Source: Loigolactobacillus iwatensis
GTDB taxonomy: Bacteria > Bacillota > Bacilli > Lactobacillales > Lactobacillaceae
Assembly: GCF_003950295.1 (NCBI RefSeq)
Contig: NZ_RHNP01000018.1
Span: 1 to 51,805, forward strand
Reading direction: 5' to 3'
Length of the DNA stretch: 51,805 nucleotides
Positions within the stretch are counted from its first letter, which is position 1. Each line of letters starts with the position of its first letter. The notes under the pieces are model-generated. The model had not been told where the DNA came from and did no database searches. It saw only the letters and a list, made by a program, of their open reading frames with translations. The translations under genes were made by a program, and so were the position numbers. Shown here one piece after another: positions 1 through 6,549 of this stretch.

Positions 1-24
1 TGTAAATTCAAGGGCCCAAAAAAT

Positions 25-62
25 CCTGTTAATAGTTTACCACTTTGTAAACTATCAACAGG
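25..62 (-). terminator. Strong hairpin, terminator-like on the minus strand
   Basis: A 16-nt arm (25-40) pairs with 47-62 around a six-base loop, with one mismatch or bulge. Read on the minus strand it is followed by a run of six T, so it can end transcription arriving from the decayed UvrA-like gene to its right. Confidence 0.7.
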
Positions 63-105
63 AAAAAGTATAGAGCCATAAAAAAATAAGATTTTAAACA
101 AGTTC

Positions 106-152
106 AGCCCTGTAGTAACCCGTTAAAAGGTTATTGCAGAGCTGTTTTTTGT
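106..152 (+). terminator. Rho-independent terminator on the plus strand
   Basis: AGCCCTGTAGTAACC pairs imperfectly with GGTTATTGCAGAGCT and is followed by TTTTTT. It probably ends a gene lying left of the window. Confidence 0.65.
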
Positions 153-203
153 TTAAGTAAAAATGATATAAAATGATTGAAATTGGTTATTATCCGGTAC
201 ATT

Positions 204-240
204 AGACGGTACATTTTAATTTGCCCGTTTTGTACCGTCT
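204..240. other. Perfect 10-bp inverted repeat
   Basis: AGACGGTACA (204-213) is exactly complementary to TGTACCGTCT (231-240), with a 17-base loop. There is no T-run, so it is not a standard terminator. It is the third of four hairpins in the first 315 bases. Confidence 0.6.
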
Positions 241-268
241 ATAACTTTGAGGCTGGTTTTATTTCATT

Positions 269-317
269 AAAAAGGGTAATGGTCACTGAAAAATTAAATG
301 GCCATTACCTTTTCTAT
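269..317. terminator. Long hairpin, possible bidirectional terminator
   Basis: AAAAAGGGTAATGGTC (269-284) pairs with GGCCATTACCTTTT (300-313). A- and T-rich flanks would allow termination on either strand. It lies just past the natural 3' end of the UvrA-like pseudogene. A 60-codon frame over this region is only a by-product of the hairpins. Confidence 0.55.
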
Positions 318-339
318 TTTGCGTGTGCCTTAAATGAGT

Positions 340-910
340 CTATAAAAATGGACCAGTAATAGAGTGAATGCTATTTACAGAGTCAGAAGGTATTCTCGAA
401 AAAATAATTTTACCGCTATTTCTACCGGATTCTGGGCTAAAATCGGCCATCCAATCGGTCTGTTTTATAAATTACAAGTTATGTTCAATGACGATCAGGG
501 TATTTTGCCTAGTTAATATATTGTCGACGGCGGATAAAAGTCCATTCACGTCTGAATTGCTTAAGCCTGTGGTGTGTTCATTAAGAATAATCGATTTATT
601 TCTGAGATTGAGATTTAAAGATAATTTCAATCTTTGCAATTCACCTCCAGAGAGTGAGCTTGTGGTCTGGTCCAAGGTCAAATAATTGAGGCCGATTTGT
701 TGTAAGGTTAGGAGTGGACCTGCAATAGTTGAATTGGACCTAAAGAGATTAAAAGCCTGATCCACATTCATATCCAAAATATTTTTTGGCCCAAAGTATA
801 TTTTAAAACCTTAGGATCATATTTACAGCCTTGACAATATTCACAAGTGCTAACGCTATCGTCTGGAAAGGTCATGTTGATTTTGACACAGCCTTTTCCA
901 CTAAATAATC
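340..910 (-). pseudogene. Decayed UvrA-like ABC ATPase (C-terminal part)
   Basis: The minus strand carries the end of a UvrA-family protein: half of a zinc-finger insert (CEYCQGC, about 820-845), the ABC signature LSGGELQRLKL and the Walker B/His region LIVIEHNL. Three lesions are visible. An in-frame TAA follows HNL (472-474), and homologous-looking sequence continues past it to a natural stop at 340-342. A frameshift lies near the A-run at about 777-785. The first zinc-knuckle segment is missing, with a stop upstream. The N-terminal half is absent. The family includes the repair protein UvrA and UvrA2-like drug-resistance paralogues. I infer a degraded paralogue, not the housekeeping repair gene. 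Confidence 0.8.
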
Positions 911-1086
911 CCTACCCAACCTTATTTTATTAACTATAGTACGCCCTAAATTATACCTAAAAGACTGTTACCCTTGGGCATCAAAGCCTGTCAAAATACA
1001 GTAAATAAAAATATTGGTTAGGCGTATATTCTTTACCATCTGAATGAGCCAATTTTGGCGACTGGCCGGTGAATGTAAAAAGATCC

Positions 1087-1117
1087 TTGCGCTCAAGTAT
1101 ACTTGAGGTAGTAGAAT
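1087..1117 (+). promoter_or_regulatory. MerR-type promoter with 19-bp spacer and perfect dyad
   Basis: A -35 TTGCGC (1087-1092) and a -10 TAGAAT (1112-1117) are 19 bp apart. The spacer region holds the perfect 16-bp palindrome CTCAAGTATACTTGAG (1092-1107). Overlong spacing with a central dyad is the hallmark of promoters activated by MerR proteins through DNA distortion. It drives the merR-SDR operon starting at 1142. Confidence 0.8.
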
Positions 1118-1141
1118 GTTTAGTCGAGGAGGACTTTTATT

Positions 1142-1504
1142 ATGCGAATATCCAGAATTGCCAAATTAACTGATACACCAATTTCCACCATTCGTTATTA
1201 TGATGATTTGGGGTTGTTGTGTTCAGTGCAACGTAATCAACAGCGGCAACGAGAATTTAGCGAAGAAGATGTGGTGTGGTTGAAAAGATTAAAGAAGTTG
1301 CATGCCAGTGGTTTAACGCTAAGAACGTTGGCACGATACGTTTGTATTTCAGATCAAGATAAAAGTGCTCGCATTAAAAGACAGAAGTTGTTGTTACAAC
1401 AAAAAGATAGAATTTCGGCCGATATTGAAAAATTAACGGATGCATTGAACGTGATTGATGCCGAGATTGAGGCTCCAACATTTTTTACAAAAATAGGAGG
1501 ATAG
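1142..1504 (+). CDS. MerR family transcriptional regulator
   Basis: This 120-residue protein has an N-terminal winged helix-turn-helix of MerR type (residues 1-70, with ISTIRYYDDLGLL), then a dimerising coiled coil (about 75-112). There is no cysteine cluster for metal or redox sensing, so the signal is probably an organic or electrophilic compound. The start follows GAGGAGGA at good distance. It is the first gene of an operon with the reductase at 1507. The reductase's ribosome binding site overlaps its last codons and the gap is two bases, which implies translational coupling. The 19-bp-spacer promoter just upstream suggests autoactivation. Confidence 0.93.
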   Translation: MRISRIAKLTDTPISTIRYYDDLGLLCSVQRNQQRQREFSEEDVVWLKRLKKLHASGLTLRTLARYVCISDQDKSARIKRQKLLLQQKDRISADIEKLTDALNVIDAEIEAPTFFTKIGG

Positions 1505-1506
1505 TT

Positions 1507-2151
1507 ATGGCGGTTTTAGTAATGGGTGGAACGGGTAAAACTGGATTTCAAATTGTAGAACAGTTAGTAAACAAAAAAAGAAAAGTTATAATTGGTAATC
1601 ACAGCGGAAAAAGTAAGTTAGCGGTATCTCAATTAAATGTGAATCTTCGTAAATTTGATTTGATTAAAGAAGATGTGAGCCAGATTGCTAGTAAGTTAGG
1701 CGATGTTGATGTGATTATTTTTGCTGCAGGGGCCAGTCAATCCCATCCGGAACAGGCTGAGTGGTTGGATTTAGATGGGGCCGTTAAGCTCATGGACGCC
1801 GCAAAAGAAGTTGGGATCAAACGCTACTTGATGGTCTCTGCTGCTGGAGCGGCGGATCGGGCAACCTGGAACATTTATGATATTCCTGAATATTATATTG
1901 CTAAATATTACGCGGAAAAAGAACTCAAAAATAGTGGGTTAACTTATACCGTAGTACGGCCACCAATCTTATCTGATGGCCCGAAAACCGGGAAAGCTTC
2001 GTTAAGTAAGACGGGAAATAATGAGATTATTTCACGAGCCGATGTCGCAAATATGGTAGTTTTATCCATTGATGATGTTAGGGCATTAAATCGTTCGTTT
2101 GACCTGTATAGTGGGATTGAACCAATGGATGACTTATTAAATCGGTTATAG
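1507..2151 (+). CDS. NAD(P)-binding atypical SDR (NmrA / SDR_a5-like)
   Basis: This 214-residue protein begins with the dinucleotide-binding motif GGTGKTG (residues 7-13) of a Rossmann fold and contains AAGASQSHPE and LMVSAAGAADR, as in biliverdin-reductase-B/YwnB-like atypical short-chain dehydrogenases. A YxxxK-type segment (YYAEKELKNSG) follows at about 135-145. The substrate is unknown; relatives act as NAD(P)H-dependent reductases or redox sensors. Its tight coupling to a MerR gene suggests induction by a toxic or electrophilic compound. It resembles the reductase at 9858 in fold class but is not a close copy. Confidence 0.85.
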   Translation: MAVLVMGGTGKTGFQIVEQLVNKKRKVIIGNHSGKSKLAVSQLNVNLRKFDLIKEDVSQIASKLGDVDVIIFAAGASQSHPEQAEWLDLDGAVKLMDAAKEVGIKRYLMVSAAGAADRATWNIYDIPEYYIAKYYAEKELKNSGLTYTVVRPPILSDGPKTGKASLSKTGNNEIISRADVANMVVLSIDDVRALNRSFDLYSGIEPMDDLLNRL

Positions 2152-2327
2152 CTAAAATATGCCCGCCACTTTTAATTGATAACTGTGAATATATTACGGT
2201 AAATAAAGTGTTTAGTTAATATTTCTCCATCATTCTCTTCAGTTGGTTTGATGTTATTAACTATGCTGATTAAATACTTTAACAACCACCAAATCGTCTG
2301 CCTCACAGATACTTCGTTAATCTAGAT

Positions 2328-2380
2328 TGTGATTTGGGCTTCGATTTATTTTAGTCCGATCGATAACCTTAGTAATGATG
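2328..2380. repeat. Dispersed repeat family B, copy 1
   Basis: This copy holds a GGGCTTCG....TTAGTCCGATCGATAACC segment followed by AGTAATGATG. It matches copies near 17352, 23530 and 36051: a short GGACT/AGTCC stem followed by ATCGA. The rest of the 2152-2400 gap shows no gene. Confidence 0.6.
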
Positions 2381-2407
2381 CTCGGAACCTGGGCACTCCC
2401 GTTAGGC

Positions 2408-2451
2408 GCGTGAACTTAGACTTTTAGTGCACGTTCTAGAGTAATACTCGA
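2408..2451 (+). repeat. Dispersed repeat family C, copy 1
   Basis: The segment GCGTGAACTTAGACTTTTAG followed by TGCACGTTCTAGAGTAAT recurs near 21479 and 33118, and inverted near 39570. It sits directly before a terminator at the 3' end of an operon. Confidence 0.75.
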
Positions 2452-2460
2452 AAAGGGAAA

Positions 2461-2494
2461 AAGGCTGGGACTTTTGTCCCAGCCTTTTTTTCTT
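2461..2494. terminator. Bidirectional terminator between convergent operons
   Basis: AAGGCTGGGAC pairs with GTCCCAGCCTT around a TTTT loop, and the stem is flanked by A and T runs. It separates the MerR/SDR operon from the convergent rhodanese gene. Confidence 0.9.
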
Positions 2495-2855
2495 AAAGCT
2501 TTTCAATTGGTAAATTCATACCCTTCCAGCCTTCAAGGGCACCAGCTAACTCATATGCTTCAAATCCGTTTGAAAGCAGGATTAACAGGGCCGTTTTTCC
2601 GAGTGTTGTTCCGCCAGTCCAGTCGTAAACGACGTATTGCTTATTCTTATCAAGTTCACCCAAATGTTCGGTTAAATCCTTCGCCGGCATTGCAAGGGCG
2701 CCCTTAATCTGATCTTGCTTTACTTGAGCAGGTGCATTTCGAACGTCTAAAATGACGTAGGGGGAATCTGGTTTCTCTAAACTGTTAAGTACCTGATGAT
2801 GGTCAATGTAAAGACTAAGGTAGGTTTTTAGTAATTCGATTTTTTTGTTATTCAT
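2493..2855 (-). CDS. Rhodanese-like domain protein lacking the catalytic Cys
   Basis: This 120-residue protein is a single rhodanese domain: VILDVRNAPA (about 34-43), IKGALAMPAKDL and a C-terminal YELAGALEGWKGMNLPI. In active sulfurtransferases the loop after the central strand begins with Cys (VVYCxxGxRS). Here it reads VVYDWTGGTTLGKTAL, so the cysteine is replaced and thiosulfate:cyanide sulfurtransferase activity is unlikely. It overlaps the upstream marR gene by 8 nt and is probably translationally coupled to it. It may act as a sensor, binding or scaffold domain working with the MarR protein. Confidence 0.88.
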   Translation of the reverse strand: MNNKKIELLKTYLSLYIDHHQVLNSLEKPDSPYVILDVRNAPAQVKQDQIKGALAMPAKDLTEHLGELDKNKQYVVYDWTGGTTLGKTALLILLSNGFEAYELAGALEGWKGMNLPIEKL

Positions 2856-3390
2856 CGTGCGCGGACTCCATTTCTTGTTTTAAATTTTGAGTTCCAAGTT
2901 TTATTTTTTGAAAAAGTGAAAATAGTTGTTGAATTTCACTAGCAGACAAATTAGCCATAATCGTATTTACCGCGTCAAAGTTTTTAGGTAAGAAGGCCTT
3001 CAAAATTTGTGCTCCCTTAGCGGTCATTTGAATGGTTACGCTTCGTTTATCAACTTTTGAATGCTGCTTGGCGACTAAACCATCCTTTTGCATGTGGTTG
3101 ACAAGTTTAGTGATTGTTGCTCGTGAACTACCTAATCGATCTGCCAACTCGGAAGGGAGATGGGCGTGATTAGGGGCCTTCTCTAAAAACATTAAAATGA
3201 TAAATTGCGATTCAGATAAGTGAAACTGACCAAGCAGTTGGTTGTACTGTTGCTGCATGGTTCGGTAAGTCCATTGCAGTTCGAGAAATAAACCAACCAT
3301 CTGGGCATTGGCCGTGTTCTCATCCGTAAATTGCTCTAATGTTTGTTGAATTCGATGCTGGTTTGGTTTGTCATTAAATGTGAAATCCAA
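2848..3390 (-). CDS. MarR family transcriptional regulator
   Basis: A 180-residue winged-helix protein: dimerisation helices lie at both ends and the HTH at about 75-125 contains LADRLGSSRATITKLVNHMQKDGLV, followed by the beta-wing (HSKVDKRSVTIQMT). It is somewhat longer than typical MarR proteins (about 140-150) because of an N-terminal extension. The start codon is TTG, preceded by AAGGAG at a rather long 11-nt spacing. It is first in an operon with the rhodanese-like gene. A perfect 12-bp palindrome about 27 bp upstream is a likely operator, implying autoregulation. Confidence 0.92.
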   Translation of the reverse strand: MDFTFNDKPNQHRIQQTLEQFTDENTANAQMVGLFLELQWTYRTMQQQYNQLLGQFHLSESQFIILMFLEKAPNHAHLPSELADRLGSSRATITKLVNHMQKDGLVAKQHSKVDKRSVTIQMTAKGAQILKAFLPKNFDAVNTIMANLSASEIQQLFSLFQKIKLGTQNLKQEMESAHDE

Positions 3391-3416
3391 TATTAATAAT
3401 GCTCCTTAAAATTTAA

Positions 3417-3428
3417 TTAGCCGGCTAA
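3417..3428. promoter_or_regulatory. Palindromic operator candidate (TTAGCCGGCTAA)
   Basis: A perfect 12-bp palindrome lies 27 bp upstream of the MarR start, within an AT-rich promoter region. MarR dimers bind such symmetric sites, usually in their own promoters. Confidence 0.6.
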
Positions 3429-3845
3429 CTATATTTTAAGTATAATAATTCTTTCGGTAAAGTCAATCAAAATATTAAATTATTTTACTTTTTGGGGGTG
3501 CTCAAATAAGTAACGTTGGCCGCTTTTTATTAGTTTCAATTGAAAAATTGTCATACAGTCTATTCTTTCATTGAATTTTGCGTAACTAAACACTAAGTTT
3601 TGATTGATAAATACGTCAATCAATATTTCTCTGACTAATTTATTCTAAAAATATTTGAAGAGGTCGATTCCTATATTTATAAACTAAGTCCCGACAATTT
3701 TGGGTACTTCAAATTATCGAGGCTCAGTTTATTTTAGTTGTAAAGGCCATTTTTGTTACAGTAAGTTAGTTACTTTGTATCCGATTGAAATCAAATGTTT
3801 GGCCTGATTTTTATTGAGCCATGAAGTTATATGTAATTGCTTTAA
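3429..3845. other. Gap without a gene
   Basis: About 415 AT-rich bases between the MarR promoter and the 3' end of the DUF554 gene. I see no reading frame with a credible start and no strong terminator. A weak stem (AAACTAAGTC near 3680 with GGCTCAGTTT near 3721) and the word GATTGAAATCAA (3783-3794) are the only features noted. Confidence 0.5.
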
Positions 3846-4578
3846 TCAAACGTATGCCACATACAGCACAACCACAATCAGCGCCGGCAACATATTGGCC
3901 ACCCGAATTTTCATATCAAAAAGCAGGTTCACCCCAATACAAAAAATCATCATTGAACCAACTAACGAAATCCCGTTAGTCATGGCAGTTGATAGAAATT
4001 GATTGATTAATACTGCTAATAATGTGATTACCATCTGAAAAATAAAAACAGGTAACGCACTGAAAATAGCGCCAAGGCCAAAAGCTGACGCATAGATGGC
4101 CACAATCACGGCATCTAAAATTGCCTTTGTAAAAAGCATGGTTGGATCATGCTGCAGTGCATCTTGCAATGGGCCGATGACGGCCATTGCCCCCACGCAA
4201 ACGGTTAATGAGGCACTGACAAAGCCGTCCACAAATTTAGAATCATTAGCAGAACCAACGTGCCGCCGTAACCATTTACCAAATTTGACGAATTGACTGT
4301 CAATGTCGATTAACTCGCCAATTAAAGTCCCTAGTACTAGTGAGATGGTGGCCATAATTGTTCCGGTTGTACTAATTTTAGTTCCGTGAATCACCAAAAT
4401 TTGGGCCAGCGCACCTGCAAAACCAATAAAAATTACGGCAACGGCCAATAGCCTGCATAATTGCCGTTTTCAGCTTTTCATTGAGTAACCGTTGAAAGAT
4501 GTACCCAATAATACCGCCACCGACAATTGCGCCTGTGTTGACGAAGGTTCCAGTTCCCACTATGTAAATAACGCTCAC
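3846..4578 (-). pseudogene. DUF554 membrane protein, frameshifted
   Basis: Two overlapping minus-strand frames together make one DUF554 (YqgA/YdfK-like) membrane protein of about 243 residues. The N-terminal part (GTFVNTGAIVGGGIIGYIF through TAIMQAIG) is out of frame with the rest, which begins LAVAVIFIGFAGALAQILVI and carries the typical GTLIGELIDID segment and several more membrane helices. The junction lies near 4440-4455, around ATGCAGGCTATTGGCC. The function of the family is unknown. The start is probably the GTG at 4578, or another GTG slightly downstream. The break is either a real inactivation or a base-calling error. Confidence 0.75.
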
Positions 4579-4692
4579 TCCCTTTAACTAATAGCGTTAT
4601 TATACTATACCGTTTGGGATATGGTTTAAAGGCACCACTAATAGGTACCGAAAGTTACAAGGAAAGCGACTACCAAACGAGAATGGAATCGT

Positions 4693-4854
4693 TTGACCAT
4701 TGGTGTGATAATAGTGGTGGTTATTGTTAACGGCATTGCCATTTGGCGGCAGGGATTAACTAGTTTTACATCTGGGCTAATGGTTGGTAGCATTTTGTGT
4801 GGTGTTTTAATACTGAAATGGGTTCACAATGACGTAGATAAGCAGAAAGAATAA
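4693..4854 (+). CDS. Small two-helix membrane protein (hypothetical, perhaps a relic)
   Basis: From a TTG start at 4693 this frame encodes about 53 residues forming two hydrophobic segments (IGVIIVVVIVNGIAIW and FTSGLMVGSILCGVLILKW) with a charged tail ending DKQKE. The frame is open back to 4648 and upstream codons read TTKREWNR, which looks like the real N-terminus without its ATG. The ribosome binding site is weak for every possible start. It may therefore be a degraded gene. I do not recognise the family. Confidence 0.4.
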   Translation: MTIGVIIVVVIVNGIAIWRQGLTSFTSGLMVGSILCGVLILKWVHNDVDKQKE

Positions 4855-5018
4855 TTTATAAATTGTTTTATCAGTGTTAGGCTTCTGAAGTAGAGCCAAT
4901 CTGACCGATTGATGGCAAAGGATTGGGGCCGTTCACTATTTTTAAGACCTCATTTTATTGTATAATAGCTGGTGTATACAGAAAGGTTTTCTAAAATAAA
5001 TGGATGGAGGTCATTAAC

Positions 5019-5960
5019 ATGACGCAACCAATATTGGATCACGAAAGCAATGTCTTTAAGCAGGCCGAGGCGGCGGAAACAAAACTGCTCAGCGATTACG
5101 GGCTGAAGGGTGAAAATCGCTGGCTGACGTATCAAGGCCTTCAAGTACGAATCCTAATTATTGGGGAAGGCACTCCAGTTTTAGTGGTTCCAGGAAATAC
5201 TGGTGACCCATACCCGTGGATTCCACTGTTTTCTAAACTACCTGGTTATAAATTTTACGTAATGGCACGTCCAGGTGGCGGCCTAAGTGATGGTATGGAT
5301 CACAATCAAGTGGAAGTCCACGATTTTGCCATCAATCTATTCACTAGTGTATTGGATCAACTAAAATTGGATCGGGTCCCACTGCTTGCTCACTCGATGG
5401 GGGCCCATTGGAGTACTTGGTATGCGTTGGCCCACCCGGAGCGGATTACGCAAGTGATCACAACCGGTAATCCAGGCCGCATACTAATGGACAAAACACC
5501 AGGATTCTTGAAGGCGATGGCACTACCTGGTGTATCAAAATTGGCGGATAAACTTGTAGTGCCGAAAGATGCTGATCACGCATTGCGCAACCAGAAGTTG
5601 ATGGGAACTGATCCGGATGCTGTGGCTAAACTGCCGCATTCATTCGCTGAAGCAACTTTTGCTTTTGATCAGTTGCCAAATTTTGGCTTGTCCACTATTA
5701 GTTTGCTGCAGGCAATGAACGATCCAAAGAAACATAATGGAATTACTGCTGAACAGCTCGCAACATTGCAAGTTCCTATGACCTTGTTGTGGGGCAGTAA
5801 TGATACTTTTGAGAAACCTGAACTGGGAGAAAAGATTGCCCAAGCGTCCCCCCATGGTAGGTTGGAAGAAATCAAAGGAGCAGGTCACATGCCGTGGTTG
5901 GATCGGCCGGAAGAGGTTGCTAGCATAATTTTGAAACAATTGGCGGCTGTAGCGGAATGA
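5019..5960 (+). CDS. Alpha/beta hydrolase
   Basis: This 313-residue serine hydrolase has the nucleophile elbow AHSMGAHWS (Ser about residue 126), the acid in LLWGSNDTFEKP and the catalytic His in GAGHMPWLDRP near the C-terminus, in the right order for the fold. The oxyanion region is VPGNTGDPYPW. ATG 5019 is chosen because GGAGG lies seven bases before it; an in-frame ATG at 5004 overlaps that site. A TATAAT-like -10 lies near 4966. The substrate cannot be inferred; relatives include esterases, haloperoxidase-like and lactonase-like enzymes. It is monocistronic. Confidence 0.88.
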   Translation: MTQPILDHESNVFKQAEAAETKLLSDYGLKGENRWLTYQGLQVRILIIGEGTPVLVVPGNTGDPYPWIPLFSKLPGYKFYVMARPGGGLSDGMDHNQVEVHDFAINLFTSVLDQLKLDRVPLLAHSMGAHWSTWYALAHPERITQVITTGNPGRILMDKTPGFLKAMALPGVSKLADKLVVPKDADHALRNQKLMGTDPDAVAKLPHSFAEATFAFDQLPNFGLSTISLLQAMNDPKKHNGITAEQLATLQVPMTLLWGSNDTFEKPELGEKIAQASPHGRLEEIKGAGHMPWLDRPEEVASIILKQLAAVAE

Positions 5961-6058
5961 GATTAGATCTGTAGTGTGGTTGTTTTCGGTGATAAATTTG
6001 AAAAATTGACTTAGATTGCTAATGTTCTAAAAAATTGAGTACAATATCTTATGAAATA

Positions 6059-6190
6059 TTGATTCAGTGGCATTTTAGAATATAATAAAAATATGAATTA
6101 GCTAAAATATGAGGTTTTTATAACAAAAATACTCGTCAAGATTTGGACTACACGCATATGTGCGGCCAGATTTTGACGGGTGTTTTTGTA
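6059..6190 (+). ncRNA. Candidate small RNA or leader: promoter plus terminator without a gene
   Basis: A promoter-like TTGATT (6059-6064), 16 bp, TATAAT (6081-6086) is followed within about 40 bases by a long hairpin. Its arms, 6125-6146 and 6166-6187, pair along about 22 positions with a few G-U pairs or mismatches and end in TTTTTGT. The predicted transcript is about 100 nt and holds no credible frame. It could be a small RNA, or an attenuated leader of the ATPase gene at 6550. The rest of the 5961-6549 gap shows no gene. Confidence 0.45.
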
Positions 6191-6549
6191 TGGCAATTAG
6201 CAGGAGTGAATAGATAAGTAATTGAGTTCCGTTTTTTGTTCAACTGATTACTGTCTTTCAACTATGATTTAGGTCTTTATACCGGTTGATAAAGTATACC
6301 GAATGAATTGCAGAAGCACAGCTTTAATGTAAATAATAATTGACTTGTTGATAGTGAATACTTATATTAAAATTAGTGAAGTGCTTAAAATTTAATGAAA
6401 AGATTAGGGAAATATAGTCCAAAGTTATTGTCGCGATTATGTGCTCCGACTTATTAAGTCTGAACTGTTGCGGTAAATATGGCCTAAATTTACTCAGTAA
6501 ATTATCATTTTTAGGTATAAAAGAATAGTCACTATATGTGGGGGACAAC

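Noticed and set aside
177-359. 60-codon open frame on the plus strand
   Set aside because: It lies over two strong hairpins and the end of the UvrA-like pseudogene, has no ribosome binding site and no recognisable protein features.
3781-3794. FNR-like box CCGATTGAAATCAA
   Set aside because: 12 of 14 positions match the box at 50401, but it is nearly 400 bp from the MarR start and lies 3' of the DUF554 gene, so no promoter is served. Likely chance in AT-rich DNA.
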